Positions 25,428 through 35,306 of a stretch of DNA of 64,000 nt are shown here, one piece after another. The translations under genes and the position numbers were made by a program. Under the pieces are notes generated by a model, which was not told where the DNA came from, did no database searches, and saw only the letters and a list, made by a program, of their open reading frames with translations. The stretch comes from Devosia sp. 2618 (lineage in GTDB: Bacteria; Pseudomonadota; Alphaproteobacteria; Rhizobiales; Devosiaceae): positions 1,550,001 to 1,614,000 of the forward strand of contig NZ_JBEPOO010000001.1 of the NCBI RefSeq assembly GCF_040546815.1. Direction: 5' to 3'. Each line of letters starts with the position of its first letter. The first letter of the stretch is position 1.

Positions 25428-27491
25428 TCACCACATGCCCCTGACCTTGGCTCCAAGGTCGATCACGGCATGTGGGGTCAGCGAGGCAGCGGGATTGTAC
25501 GGCGTGACCGCCGGCCAGAGAATGTCTTCGAACAGAGTTGTCATGGCGCGCGGGATGAAGCGCGTGCGTTGCGCATAAAGGTGCCGGTCGCCATTGCGTG
25601 TCTGCTGCGTCACGTAAAAGCGCTGCGGCACCATGAGATGCAGCTCATCCTTGGCGCGCGTCATCGCCACATAGAGAAGGCGCCGCTCCTCTTCCAGTTC
25701 ATGGGTGGACCCAGTACCCAGATCGGACGGGATGCAGCCATCCACCACGTTCAACACATGCACCGATTTCCACTCCTGCCCTTTGGCTGAGTGGATGGTG
25801 GAGAGGATCAAGTAATCCTCGTCGCGCATCGGCACGCCCGCCTGATCGCTGGTGGCATCGGGCGGATCGAGGGTTAGTTCGGTGAGAAACCGGTCACGAC
25901 TTTGGTAGCCACCGGCGATCTGCTCAAGCTGGATGATGTCGGCAAGCCGTGTCGCCGCGTCCTCGTGCAACCGCTCCATCAGCGGTTCATACCATTGCCG
26001 GGCATAGCCGATTTCCAGCGGCCAGCCCGCCTGCTGCGAGGCAAGCCGTTCGACCAGGGTTACGAGATCGGCCCAGTGCTGGCCGGCCTTGAGCGGCGGC
26101 GGCACCTGCTGCAGCGCCCAGACAGCGTCTGCCCCCGTCGCAATCGCATCGAGCGTCCGACCGGCCATGCCGGGGCCGACCCCGGGCATCAGCTGCAGCA
26201 CCCGGAAACCCGCGACACGGTCGCGCAGGTTCTCGGCCCAACGCAGAATCGCCAACAGATCTTTGACATGAGCGGCATCGAGAAATTTGAGGCCGCCGAA
26301 CTTCACGAAGGGGATGTTGCGCCGCGTCAGCTCGATTTCGAGCGGGCCCGAATGGCTCGACGTGCGGAACAACACCGCCTGCTGCTTCAGTGGCGTCCCG
26401 GTCTCGCGCGCTTCCAGCACGCATTTAGCGACATAGCGCACCTGATCGGCCTCATCCTTGACCGTCACCAGATAGGGCTTGGCCTCGGACATGCGGTCCG
26501 ACCACAGGTTCTTCGTGAAGCGCTCGGACGCCTGCTCGATGACCGCATTAGCCGCCGCGAGAACTGGTTGGGTCGACCGATAATTTCGGTCCAGCGTCAC
26601 GATATCCGCGGCCGGCGAAAAGGCGCCGGGAAAGTCTAGGATGTTGCGCACATTGGCAGCGCGGAATGAGTAGATCGACTGCGCATCGTCGCCGACCACC
26701 GTCAAATTACGACCATCGGGCCGCATCGCCAGCAGCACCGAAGCCTGCAGCCGGTTGGTGTCCTGATACTCGTCGACCAAAATATGGTCGAACAGACCGG
26801 ATACCTGCGCCGCAATGGACGGCTCGGCCATCATGCCGGCCCAGTAGAGCAGCAGGTCATCATAATCGAGCACGTTCTGCTTCTGCTTGGCTTCGACATA
26901 AGCGCCGAACAGCGTCCGCAGTTGCTGCTTCCACATGGCACACCACGGGAAAACCGTGTTCACCACATCGTCCAGATCACCCTGCGCGTTGACCACCCGC
27001 GAATAGATGGCAAGGCAGGTGCCCTTGGTGGGAAAGCGGGTGTCCGTGTCGCTGAACTTGAGCTCGTGGCGCACCAGGTTCATCAGGTCAGCTGAATCTT
27101 CGCGATCATGGATGGTGAAGGCCGGATCGAGCCCAATCTGGTGGGCGTGTTCGCGCAACAGCCGCGCGCCGATGCCGTGAAACGTGCCGGCCCAGCTCAG
27201 CGTGTCGGTGATGACACCAGAACTCAAACCCAAAACTTTGGAGGCGATGCGCTCGACGCGGCGGCTCATCTCGGCGGCAGCGCGACGCGAAAAAGTCAGG
27301 AGCAGGATGCGTCGTGGATCGGCGCCGTTGACCACCAGATGCGCGACGCGATGCGCCAGCGTGTTGGTCTTGCCCGAGCCGGCCCCGGCGATGACCAGCA
27401 GCGGCCCCGCCTCTGGCTTGCCCACACCGTGTTCGACAGCCCGCCTCTGCTCGGGGTTGAGCGCATCAAGATAAGTAGCGGCAGCCGACAC
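25428..27491 (-). CDS. UvrD/Rep-type ATP-dependent 3'-5' DNA helicase
   Basis: A 687-residue superfamily 1A helicase. Motif I AGAGSGKT is at 35-42, motif II VDEYQDTN near 238, motif III GDDAQSIYSFRAAN next, and the C-terminal motifs STIHSAKGQEWKSVHVLNVVDG and YVAMTRAKDELHLM close the core. It is shorter than true UvrD and lacks the C-terminal Tudor-like tail, so it is an accessory Rep/UvrD paralogue. The GTG at 27491 was chosen because AAGGA lies seven bases upstream. A near-consensus SOS box lies about 40 bases upstream. Confidence 0.9.
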   Translation of the reverse strand: MSAAATYLDALNPEQRRAVEHGVGKPEAGPLLVIAGAGSGKTNTLAHRVAHLVVNGADPRRILLLTFSRRAAAEMSRRVERIASKVLGLSSGVITDTLSWAGTFHGIGARLLREHAHQIGLDPAFTIHDREDSADLMNLVRHELKFSDTDTRFPTKGTCLAIYSRVVNAQGDLDDVVNTVFPWCAMWKQQLRTLFGAYVEAKQKQNVLDYDDLLLYWAGMMAEPSIAAQVSGLFDHILVDEYQDTNRLQASVLLAMRPDGRNLTVVGDDAQSIYSFRAANVRNILDFPGAFSPAADIVTLDRNYRSTQPVLAAANAVIEQASERFTKNLWSDRMSEAKPYLVTVKDEADQVRYVAKCVLEARETGTPLKQQAVLFRTSSHSGPLEIELTRRNIPFVKFGGLKFLDAAHVKDLLAILRWAENLRDRVAGFRVLQLMPGVGPGMAGRTLDAIATGADAVWALQQVPPPLKAGQHWADLVTLVERLASQQAGWPLEIGYARQWYEPLMERLHEDAATRLADIIQLEQIAGGYQSRDRFLTELTLDPPDATSDQAGVPMRDEDYLILSTIHSAKGQEWKSVHVLNVVDGCIPSDLGTGSTHELEEERRLLYVAMTRAKDELHLMVPQRFYVTQQTRNGDRHLYAQRTRFIPRAMTTLFEDILWPAVTPYNPAASLTPHAVIDLGAKVRGMW

Positions 27492-27528
27492 GAATCGATC
27501 CTTGTTGTTCGACCGACACCGTGCCTTT

Positions 27529-27543
27529 GTTCGCCTTTTGTTT
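27529..27543. promoter_or_regulatory. Imperfect SOS-box-like site upstream of the helicase
   Basis: GTTC-N7-GTTT, one mismatch from the alphaproteobacterial SOS box GTTC-N7-GTTC, 38 bases before the helicase start. No clear promoter hexamers could be placed around it, so the assignment is tentative. Confidence 0.3.
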
Positions 27544-27580
27544 GCAACACACGATTGAGTTCGTCGTCGGAACGGCAAAC

Positions 27581-28753
27581 TCACCCGTTCAGGGCGTCAC
27601 CGATCCATTCGAGATTAGAACGGCGCAGGTGACCGTAATTGTAGAAGGCAAGGTCTTCGACGCCGCTGTCGCGCAACATCGCGACGGTCGAGACGAAGGC
27701 GTCGCGGGAAGCGAAGTCCGGATGGGATGGGCGGAGGATGCCGCGTAGCTTGGCATCCGCGCCGATGCGACGGCGGATATCGAACAGGTCGGCCTTCACC
27801 CGCATCGGATTGGGCTCGTAAAAGCACGCCTCGATGACGCCTGCGGCCTGACTTAAAGACTGCAGATCGCTGCCCTCATACCAGGCCCCACCAGTCGGAC
27901 GGGCAACGGACGGGATGACGGCAATACTCACCTCTAGTCGCACGGCGTTGCGGATTTCAGTGACCAAAGACGTCACCTGCCGGTTACGGAAATCGAGATA
28001 ACGGCGCAGGTCACCGTCGGCGACGATATCGGCCCGCCAGAAGGCTTCGGCCATGTCGGGCTCAAAGTCGATGTCGCTATCGAGATAGGCGGCAATGTCA
28101 TCCGCGACCTGCGCCTTGAGCCGGCGTGCGTCGATGGCCTGGCTTTCGGCGGCCGCAACGCAGTGGTCGCAGAAGCAGAGCCCGAGCATGTTTTCCAGCC
28201 ACGGATTGGAGCGCACTAGTGCAAATTCATGGTGGTAGCCGTGCGCATAGGGCGCAAAACCCGGTGCTTCGAGCGACAGTCCGGACACGGCATGGGTTTC
28301 GGTGATGTCCACCGCCAAACCAACGGCATAGGCCCGCGCATCCGGCGCTGACGGGCAGAGATTGTAGAAGTACGGATCGCCAAACGCATTGCGCACCACG
28401 CTGTCGGGATGCGCCATGCCGAGCGGCGTATTGTGCAGCAGCACCAGCCAGGCGTTGACCGCCAAGCCGCCCTGCGCGATCAGTTCGCCCACCACATCGC
28501 GCTCCTGCACCAGAGCGCTGGGACGCGGTTTGATGGCCCCGTATCGCGATGCGTCGGTGCGGAAATAGGTGGTGCCGTCGTCGGGGAAATAGACCTTGCC
28601 GCTGCGGCCATGCGGACGCAGGAATTTGCCGGCATGGTAGCTGCCGGCAATCGTCACTGTATCAAGGCCCAGCCGCCCGAACTCCCCGATGGCGCTGGCA
28701 GCGCCGATCTCGGCAATATCCCACGCATAGGCGTAGATCGATTTGTAGCTCAT
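27581..28753 (-). CDS. Unknown TIM-barrel-like protein in a catabolic operon
   Basis: A 390-residue soluble protein, no signal peptide, that I cannot assign to a characterised family. Patches such as AYAWDIAEIG, LSLEAPGFAPYAHGYHHEF and an FCDHC pair (about 194-198) resemble glycoside-hydrolase-like TIM barrels that carry a small metal or disulfide knuckle. A hydrolase or isomerase acting on the imported substrate is a reasonable guess. It is the last gene of a five-gene leftward operon, ten bases after the amidohydrolase, which suggests the two act in the same pathway. Confidence 0.8.
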   Translation of the reverse strand: MSYKSIYAYAWDIAEIGAASAIGEFGRLGLDTVTIAGSYHAGKFLRPHGRSGKVYFPDDGTTYFRTDASRYGAIKPRPSALVQERDVVGELIAQGGLAVNAWLVLLHNTPLGMAHPDSVVRNAFGDPYFYNLCPSAPDARAYAVGLAVDITETHAVSGLSLEAPGFAPYAHGYHHEFALVRSNPWLENMLGLCFCDHCVAAAESQAIDARRLKAQVADDIAAYLDSDIDFEPDMAEAFWRADIVADGDLRRYLDFRNRQVTSLVTEIRNAVRLEVSIAVIPSVARPTGGAWYEGSDLQSLSQAAGVIEACFYEPNPMRVKADLFDIRRRIGADAKLRGILRPSHPDFASRDAFVSTVAMLRDSGVEDLAFYNYGHLRRSNLEWIGDALNG

Positions 28754-28762
28754 CGGTCGGCC

Positions 28763-29962
28763 CTAGTGCTGGTGGTGATGACCCTTGAGGAAGCTCTCCT
28801 CAAATGGGCGGCGGCTGACCTCCATCTCGCGGCCATCGAGATAGACGGTCACCGGCTGCAGCAGGCTTGAACCGGCTCGCTTGGTGCCTTCCACGTCCTC
28901 GAACACGTAGTCACTGTCATATTGGCGCAAGACCGTGATGTCGGCGGGTGCGCCGACGCCGATATGCCCCAGTTCAGGGCGACGAATGGCCAGCGCCGGA
29001 CGGCTCGTTGACATGCCGATGACGTCGGCCAGCGACAGACCGCAATTGAGCAGTTTGCTCATCGTATGGAGCATGTCGTAGCCGGGGCCTTCGACGGCGA
29101 TCACATGCACATCTGATGAAATGAGATCTGGCTTGAAGCCTTCGCGCAAAGCCGCTTCTGCCGTGTCATAGCCGAATGCGCCCATGCCGTGGGCGATATC
29201 GAACAGCACGCCGCGTTCGCGCGCTGCCCAGACGGCGTCCAGTACCTTACCGTCAGGGCCGATGGCCGAGTTGGGCTCGGGCCGGTAGCAATGGGTCAGG
29301 ATATCGCCGGGGCGCAGCATGTCGACGACGTCGGAATAGCTTGGTGGCGGATGGCCGATATGAGTCATCAGCGGCAGCTCGACGGCGTTGGCCGCCTCAA
29401 GCGCCAGCTCCAACGCGCCCAGTCCCAGATCGCCGGTGACGATGCCGCCGATGCGGACCTTGACCCCGATGATGCGGTCGCGATTGGCTTCGATCTTTTC
29501 GACGCAGCGATGCACCGGCAGCATTGCGCGGGCCGTGGCCTCGCCAATGGACACATCCTTGTCGAAGCCGAAAATGCCGGGGAAGGAAATGTTGAGGAAG
29601 GCGAAGATCCGGTACGGCGACTGGACCATTACATAGTCGCGGAAGCCGTCGTAATTGCCGGCACCTGCGCTGCCCGCATCCACCAGGGTCGTGCAAGCCG
29701 AGCGGCGGGCTATGAAGCCGGGATCGACGCTCAGCGAAGTCGCCTTGTGGTAGACATGGGTGTGGATGTCGATCAGGCCCGGCGCCACGACGCAGCCGGA
29801 TAAATCACGTTGCTTGCCCTGCCCCGGATCGATCGACTTCGCGACCGCAGCGATTTTGCCGGCCTTGATCGCGACATCGAAAGTGCCGTCGACGCCGTTG
29901 CGCTCGTCAATGACGCGACCGCCCTTGAGAACGAGATCGTAGGTGGTTCCGGCCGAAGCCAT
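28763..29962 (-). CDS. COG3964 amidohydrolase/deacetylase-family metallohydrolase
   Basis: A 399-residue amidohydrolase-superfamily enzyme. Metal ligands are visible: HTH at 67-69, carbamylated-lysine candidate K168 in GVKVRI, H201 (THIGH), H224 (THCYR) and D284 (SSDVHV). COG3964 members were first called dihydroorotases; a characterised Agrobacterium member acts on acetyl-R-mandelate-like esters, so the natural class is N- or O-acylated R/D-compounds. The ATG at 29962 has GAGGAG seven bases upstream. The C-terminus ends in a histidine cluster (KGHHHQH). Operon partner of a CUT1 importer. Confidence 0.87.
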   Translation of the reverse strand: MASAGTTYDLVLKGGRVIDERNGVDGTFDVAIKAGKIAAVAKSIDPGQGKQRDLSGCVVAPGLIDIHTHVYHKATSLSVDPGFIARRSACTTLVDAGSAGAGNYDGFRDYVMVQSPYRIFAFLNISFPGIFGFDKDVSIGEATARAMLPVHRCVEKIEANRDRIIGVKVRIGGIVTGDLGLGALELALEAANAVELPLMTHIGHPPPSYSDVVDMLRPGDILTHCYRPEPNSAIGPDGKVLDAVWAARERGVLFDIAHGMGAFGYDTAEAALREGFKPDLISSDVHVIAVEGPGYDMLHTMSKLLNCGLSLADVIGMSTSRPALAIRRPELGHIGVGAPADITVLRQYDSDYVFEDVEGTKRAGSSLLQPVTVYLDGREMEVSRRPFEESFLKGHHHQH

Positions 29963-30028
29963 CGGATGTCTCCTCATTTGCCGGCACTTGATGCCAGCAG
30001 ACTTATGAATGTGATCGAGCGGCGTCGG

Positions 30029-30859
30029 TTACTTGACCGCTCCAAGCGCCAGACCACGCACGAGATAGCGTTGCAGCCAGGCAAAGATGATGGCGATTGG
30101 GATCGTCGCGGTGAAGGCGGCGGCCATGACGTGATGCCACTCGACCGTGTAGCGCCCGGCAACCAGCGAAAACACCTGGATCGGCAGCGTGTAGCTGTCC
30201 TGATTGCGCAGCATGGTCAGGGCGATGACGAACTCGTTCCACGCATTGATGAACGAGAAGATCGCGGTCACCGTGACGGCCGGCAGCGCCAGCGGCAGGA
30301 AGACCCGACGCAGAGCCTGCCAAGGCGTCGCGCCCTCCATCCAGGCGGCCTCTTCGAGGTCCTTGGGGATGGTCGCGAAATAGCTCTGCAGCATCCACAC
30401 CGAGAAGGCGATGTTGAACGTGGCATAGACGAAAACCACGGCATTGAGGTTGTCGAGCAGCTTGAGCGCCACCAGCAGGCGGAACAGCCCGATCACCAGA
30501 ACGATGGGCGACAGCATCTGGCTCACCAGCAGGAACTGCTGCACGAAACCCTTGCCGACAAAGCGGAAGCGGCTGAGCGCATAGGCGGCCGGGATCGAAA
30601 CGGCAATCGACAGCACCGTCGACAGCACCGCGACATAGACCGAGTTCCACAGCGCGTTGCCGAAATTGGTCGCGCTCCACATGGTGATGAAGTTCTGCCA
30701 CTGGAATGTGCTGGGCCACCATGTGGGCCGCAACACTTCAGTCGCGGGCTTGAGCGCCGTGATCAGCATCACTGCGAAGGGGAACAGCACGGCGACCATC
30801 AGGGGCGACAGTATCAGCCATGAGAGCAGGCTGCGCTTCATCTTGGATGAGAGTTTCAT
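30029..30859 (-). CDS. CUT1-type ABC transporter permease (MalG-like)
   Basis: A 276-residue permease with six helices. The EAA loop that contacts the ATPase reads [20 protein letters not shown], ending LPLALP. It is the second permease of the sugar-type importer; its start overlaps the other permease by 4 bases. The C-terminus [13 protein letters not shown] is typical of MalG-type subunits. The ATPase is encoded on the opposite strand at 33.2 kb. Confidence 0.92.
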   Translation of the reverse strand: MKLSSKMKRSLLSWLILSPLMVAVLFPFAVMLITALKPATEVLRPTWWPSTFQWQNFITMWSATNFGNALWNSVYVAVLSTVLSIAVSIPAAYALSRFRFVGKGFVQQFLLVSQMLSPIVLVIGLFRLLVALKLLDNLNAVVFVYATFNIAFSVWMLQSYFATIPKDLEEAAWMEGATPWQALRRVFLPLALPAVTVTAIFSFINAWNEFVIALTMLRNQDSYTLPIQVFSLVAGRYTVEWHHVMAAAFTATIPIAIIFAWLQRYLVRGLALGAVK

Positions 30860-31731
30860 GCCCGGTCTCCCCGCATCGCCAGCCGCACATAGATGATGGT
30901 GAAGAACAGCAGCAGCGCGAACATCAGCAGCGACAGCGCCGAGGCTTCGCCCAGTTTGCCAAAGTTGAAACCGAGCTTGTAGAGATAGGTGACCAGAATA
31001 TCGGTCGAGTTGGCTGGGCCGCCCTGCGTCGTCGCCCAGATGATGGGGAAGGAATTGAACACGCTGATCGTGTTCATCACCACCGCGATATTGATGAACG
31101 GACGCAGCAGCGGCAGCGTGATTTCGACGAAGGTCTGCCAGCCATTGGCGCCCTCCAGTTGCGCTGCCTCGTAGAGATCGTCAGGGATGGACGACAGCCC
31201 ACCCAGAAAGATCGTTGTCGTGAAGGGAATGGACACCAGAATGCCGATGCCGATCTGCACCGGGAATGCCGTCGCAGATTGCGCCAGCCACTGAATGTTC
31301 TGGTCGATGATCCCCAGCCCTGTCAGGGCCGAATTGAGCATGCCGCTTTCTCCGCTCAGCGCCCAGCGCCACACAATGGCAGTCATGGTCAGCGAAACGG
31401 CCCAGGGCAGCATGATGATGACGCGGGCAATGCCACGGCCATAAAAATCCTGATTGAGGATCAGCGCCACAGGAATGGAAATCAGGATGGTGCCGGCCAC
31501 GATGCCGACCGTCCAGATCACGGTCCGCCACGAGGCGGCAAGGAATTGCGGATCCTTCAGAACCGCCATGAAATTGTCGAGGCCGTTAAAGCCGCGCAGC
31601 TGGCCAAAGCGGTTCACATCACTCAGCGAAATCTCGCCGATCTGGAACAGCGGCCAGAGGATGATGAAGGCTGCCAGCAGGAATGCAGGCGCAGTGAGCA
31701 CGTATGGATTTGTAAAAACCGAGCGGTTCAT
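30856..31731 (-). CDS. CUT1-type ABC transporter permease (MalF-like)
   Basis: A 291-residue permease with six helices and an EAA loop ([20 protein letters not shown]). The ATG at 31731 begins the usual short cytoplasmic lead before helix 1 ([19 protein letters not shown]). A GTG nine codons upstream is possible but lacks a ribosome site. It lies 77 bases behind the binding-protein gene and is coupled to the second permease. Confidence 0.92.
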   Translation of the reverse strand: MNRSVFTNPYVLTAPAFLLAAFIILWPLFQIGEISLSDVNRFGQLRGFNGLDNFMAVLKDPQFLAASWRTVIWTVGIVAGTILISIPVALILNQDFYGRGIARVIIMLPWAVSLTMTAIVWRWALSGESGMLNSALTGLGIIDQNIQWLAQSATAFPVQIGIGILVSIPFTTTIFLGGLSSIPDDLYEAAQLEGANGWQTFVEITLPLLRPFINIAVVMNTISVFNSFPIIWATTQGGPANSTDILVTYLYKLGFNFGKLGEASALSLLMFALLLFFTIIYVRLAMRGDRA

Positions 31732-31808
31732 GTGCTGGGAGTGCCTTCCTGTGCCCACGGCAGGAGAGAAAAGCGGCCGGGCGAGATACCCGGCCGCCGG
31801 ATCGTCAC

Positions 31809-33050
31809 TTACTTGTTGGCAGCAATGATGCCGTCGATTTCGGCAGCAGCAGCGTCAAGCGTTGGCTTGATTTCCCCTTCGCCGAGATAGATCTTCTGCA
31901 GTGCGTTGGACGCGACAGCCGCAATTTCTTCCCAGCCCGGAATGACCGGCGCAAAGCGTGCGTCGGGCAGCAGGTCGGTGAATTCCTTGAGGTTGGCATT
32001 GTCCGCAAACAACTGCAGAGCAGCTTCTGCAGCGTTGACCGGCAGGAAGCCTTCGTTCTCGTCGAACTCGGCGCGCTTGTCTGTGGTGAAGATGTAGTCG
32101 AGGAACTTCCAAGCCGTTTCCTTGTTCTGGCTGTTTTCGAACAGGATGATCGAGTCGGTCACACCATAGGTGCCGCGATCGCCGGTCGGGCCAGCCGGAA
32201 TTGCGGTCACGCCATACTGCAGGTCAGGGGCTTCTTCCTTGATCTGGTTGGCCAGGAACGGCGCCGTGATCATCATACCGATGCGGCCCTGCTTGAACAG
32301 GTTCTGTACGTCTTCGCGGTTGAGCGAGGTCACGCCTGGCTCGGTCAGGCCGCTGTCGATCAGGTCCTTATAGATCGCGGCAGCCTTGTAAGCGGCTTCG
32401 GAATCAAGACCGGACGTGCCGTCCGCCTCGATCAGATTGCCGCCCTGCGACCAGAATGCGTAGTAGAAATAGACGTCGGTCTCGATTTCCTTGCCCTGAA
32501 GACCGAAACCATAGGCGTCACCGCCAAGGGCCTTGATCTTCTCAGCAGCGGCTTTGACTTCGTCCCAGTTCGCTGGTGGCGCGGCAATGCCGGCCTGCTC
32601 GAACAGGGCTTTGTTGTAGTACATGGCGCGCGCGGAGGCCGCGATTGGCAGGCCATAGGTCTTGCCGTCCATAACCGATGGGCTGAGGAAGGTATCGATG
32701 AAGCGTGCCTTGAAGTCGTCGGTGATGTACTCGTCGAGCGGTGCGGCAACCTCCTGGCTGACATAGTCGATCAGCCAGCGGGTGCCGATGATGGCGAGAT
32801 CGGCATTGGCGCCGCCCGAAATATCGGTGGTCAGCTTCTGCTGCAGCACATCCCACGGCACCACTTCGATCTGGATATCGGTACCTGGATTGGCGGCTTC
32901 GAACTCGGTTGCGGCCTTTTCAAAGTACGGGCCAGTCTTGGAGCTATATTCAGCAACGGTAACGCGAACCGTTTGGGCATAAGCGACACTCGCGAGCGCG
33001 ATGGCGGCGACGCTACTGACGGCGGCAACTTTCAACCAATGCAACGACAT
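31809..33050 (-). CDS. CUT1-type ABC transporter substrate-binding protein
   Basis: A 413-residue periplasmic protein of extracellular solute-binding family 1. A Sec signal ends at VAYA|Q near residue 25. The hinge and binding-cleft patterns ([42 protein letters not shown]) are clear. It is the first gene of a five-gene operon, as usual for the most abundant component. The family binds oligosaccharides, sugar alcohols and related polyols, so the substrate may be glycosylated or sugar-like; the enzymes behind it point to an amino or acyl group as well. Confidence 0.93.
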   Translation of the reverse strand: MSLHWLKVAAVSSVAAIALASVAYAQTVRVTVAEYSSKTGPYFEKAATEFEAANPGTDIQIEVVPWDVLQQKLTTDISGGANADLAIIGTRWLIDYVSQEVAAPLDEYITDDFKARFIDTFLSPSVMDGKTYGLPIAASARAMYYNKALFEQAGIAAPPANWDEVKAAAEKIKALGGDAYGFGLQGKEIETDVYFYYAFWSQGGNLIEADGTSGLDSEAAYKAAAIYKDLIDSGLTEPGVTSLNREDVQNLFKQGRIGMMITAPFLANQIKEEAPDLQYGVTAIPAGPTGDRGTYGVTDSIILFENSQNKETAWKFLDYIFTTDKRAEFDENEGFLPVNAAEAALQLFADNANLKEFTDLLPDARFAPVIPGWEEIAAVASNALQKIYLGEGEIKPTLDAAAAEIDGIIAANK

Positions 33051-33128
33051 GATGTTCCCTTCCCTACATGCAGGCACTTCTCGGTTTGGTCCCTCGACCG
33101 CACCTTTGCCTGACGGTAGATTTTTACA

Positions 33129-33150
33129 TATCAAGCGACTTATCAAGCGA
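33129..33150. promoter_or_regulatory. Tandem direct repeat in the divergent promoter region
   Basis: TATCAAGCGA occurs at 33129-33138 and again at 33141-33150, a 12-base period close to one helical turn. It lies in the 176-base gap between the binding-protein gene and the ATPase gene. It could be an operator for the RpiR regulator encoded just downstream. Confidence 0.4.
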
Positions 33151-33226
33151 ATTGTGACATTGATGTTGCATTATTACAGATACGCAGTAGCGTGTAACCT
33201 AAGGGACCATGTGACGGAGAGACCTC

Positions 33227-34315
33227 GTGGCTGAGCTGAGCTTGCGCAATATCGAAAAGCGCTATGGTCCGACCAAGGTATTGCAGGACGTGTCGCTGGA
33301 TGTGTCCGATGGCGAGTTCATCGTGCTCGTCGGACCATCAGGCTGTGGCAAGTCGACCCTGCTCCGCATGATCGCTGGCCTCGAAGAAATCAGCGGCGGC
33401 GAGCTCGATATCGGTGGCGTCCGCACCAATGATGTGCCGCCGCAAAAGCGCGACATCTCCATGGTGTTCCAGTCTTACGCGCTGTTCCCACACATGAACG
33501 TGCGTAACAACATCACCTTCGGTCCGCGCATGCGCAAGGAAGCCGTCGAAACACGCGACAAGTCGCTGGAGCGCGCTGCCTCAATCCTCAACCTCAAGGA
33601 TTATCTCGACCGCACGCCGGGCCAGCTTTCGGGTGGACAGCGTCAGCGCGTTGCCATGGGACGGTCGATCGTGCGCAACCCCAAGGTGTTCCTGTTCGAC
33701 GAACCGCTATCGAACCTTGATGCGCAGCTGCGCGTCCAGATGCGGACCGAAATCAAATCGCTGCACCAAAAGTTGGGCACGACCATCGTCTACGTCACGC
33801 ATGATCAAATCGAAGCCATGACCATGGCGGATCGGATTGTGGTGATGAATGGTGGCCGCATCGAACAGATCGGCGCGCCGCTCGAACTCTATGATCGCCC
33901 GGCCAACCGCTTTGTGGCGAGCTTCATCGGCTCGCCGGCCATGAGCTTCATTTCCGGCACCTATAGCCAGCAACCCGATGGCAGTGCCGCAGTCATCCTG
34001 AGCGACGGTGCCAAACTGGCGATCACGCCGGTCCCAATGGCCAACAACACCAAGATCGAAGTCGGCATCCGGCCGGAAAACTACATCATCGCCGAGGACG
34101 GTCCGATCACGCTCGCAGTGGAAGTAGTGGAGCCAACCGGTCCCGAAACGCACGTCATCGGCAAGATCGGTGGCGAGGAGGTTCGCTGCGTGTTCCGGCT
34201 GCGTCTCGACCCAGCGCCCGGCACGCTGCTGCATCTCACTGCCGAACCAAAGCATATTCATATTTTTGATGCTACTAGCGGTCAGCGCATACCCCAGACC
34301 GACGTAGGACAATAA
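33227..34315 (+). CDS. CUT1 ABC transporter ATPase (UgpC/MalK family)
   Basis: A 362-residue ATPase starting with GTG behind GGAGAG. Walker A GPSGCGKS is near residue 37, the signature LSGGQ near 131 and Walker B FLFDEPLSNLD next. The C-terminal TOBE regulatory domain (about 240-355, GIRPENYIIAED) is present. It must energise the permeases of the divergent operon. Its stop overlaps the start of the RpiR gene (TAATG), so the ATPase and regulator are co-expressed. Confidence 0.93.
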   Translation: MAELSLRNIEKRYGPTKVLQDVSLDVSDGEFIVLVGPSGCGKSTLLRMIAGLEEISGGELDIGGVRTNDVPPQKRDISMVFQSYALFPHMNVRNNITFGPRMRKEAVETRDKSLERAASILNLKDYLDRTPGQLSGGQRQRVAMGRSIVRNPKVFLFDEPLSNLDAQLRVQMRTEIKSLHQKLGTTIVYVTHDQIEAMTMADRIVVMNGGRIEQIGAPLELYDRPANRFVASFIGSPAMSFISGTYSQQPDGSAAVILSDGAKLAITPVPMANNTKIEVGIRPENYIIAEDGPITLAVEVVEPTGPETHVIGKIGGEEVRCVFRLRLDPAPGTLLHLTAEPKHIHIFDATSGQRIPQTDVGQ

Positions 34316-35235
34316 TGGCGAACAAGCAGGTCGATAAACACGCGGATGCAATGCCGCGCATCGACATCATCGCGCGCCTCAAGGCGCGTCTCGAAGAAGG
34401 CCACCGTGCCGAGGTGGCGCTGATCGAAGTCATTCTCGGCGATATGCATTTCGCCATCACCGCGCCCATCGCCGAAATCTCGCGGCGCGCGGGCGTCAGC
34501 CAGCCTACGGTCACCCGGTTGGCGCGTTCGCTGGGGTTCACCTCGACCCACGAGATGAAGGTGCATATGGCCCAGGCGCTGGCTCTGGGCGGCGCCTATC
34601 TGCGGGCCGACAAGCGCATTGATGAGAATCACACCTCCAATCAAGTCGTTTCCACCATCTGCAGCCACGCCCATGCGGCGCTCGATCTGATCAGCGTGGC
34701 CATGGCTGCCGCCGATCTGACCGCGCTGGGCAAAACCATCGCCGGCGCCCGCCGCATCATCATCTATGGCACGGGCGGCAATTCCTCGATGGCAGCGGTG
34801 GAACTACAGAACCGGCTGTTCCGCCTCGGCCTCAACAGCACCGCCTATGCCGACCCACAGCTGCAATCGATGAGCGCCTCGGTGTCTGACAAGCAGACTG
34901 TGGTCATTGCTTTTTCCACCTCAGGTCGCGTTCGCTCAATTCTCGATGCGGTTGCCGTCGCCCGCCAGTATGACGCAATCTCCATCGGCATCACCAAGCC
35001 AGAAAGCCCGCTTGCCGGTGCGGTGCAGCACCTCGTCCCCTTCGTGTTCGAAGAGGACCAGACGGCGCTCTACAAGCCGTCAGCTTCGCGTTACGCCATG
35101 CTCGCTGTCGTCGACATGCTGGCGCTCGCGACAGCAGAAGCCATTGGCCCCAGCGTGCTCGAACTGCTCCGCCGTGTCCGCCAGAGCCTGACGACGCTCG
35201 AATCCAACGGCCCGATGCAGCCCATCGGCGACTGA
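34315..35235 (+). CDS. MurR/RpiR family transcriptional regulator
   Basis: A 306-residue regulator. The N-terminal HTH_6 domain contains AEISRRAGVSQPTVTRLARSLGF (about 58-80). The SIS domain contains RIIIYGTGGNSSMAA and VVIAFSTSGRVRSILDAV, suggesting a phosphorylated or sugar-like effector. It is coupled to the ATPase gene and surrounded by the catabolic genes, so it probably controls the whole 27.6-37.5 kb locus. A strong terminator follows. Confidence 0.92.
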   Translation: MANKQVDKHADAMPRIDIIARLKARLEEGHRAEVALIEVILGDMHFAITAPIAEISRRAGVSQPTVTRLARSLGFTSTHEMKVHMAQALALGGAYLRADKRIDENHTSNQVVSTICSHAHAALDLISVAMAAADLTALGKTIAGARRIIIYGTGGNSSMAAVELQNRLFRLGLNSTAYADPQLQSMSASVSDKQTVVIAFSTSGRVRSILDAVAVARQYDAISIGITKPESPLAGAVQHLVPFVFEEDQTALYKPSASRYAMLAVVDMLALATAEAIGPSVLELLRRVRQSLTTLESNGPMQPIGD

Positions 35236-35248
35236 AGCTTGAAATACC

Positions 35249-35280
35249 AAAAAGCCCGGACATCTAGCCCGGGCTTTTTT
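35249..35280. terminator. Bidirectional intrinsic terminator
   Basis: AAAAGCCCGG and CCGGGCTTTT form a perfect 10-pair stem with an A-run before and T6 after. It lies between convergent rpiR and the PLP-enzyme gene and should stop both. Confidence 0.92.
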
Positions 35281-35306
35281 AATTTCTGCAGTTCAGTCCG
35301 TATGCC

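Noticed and set aside
27559..27573. GTTC-N7-GAAC as an SOS box
   Set aside because: Alphaproteobacterial LexA sites are direct repeats; this is inverted.
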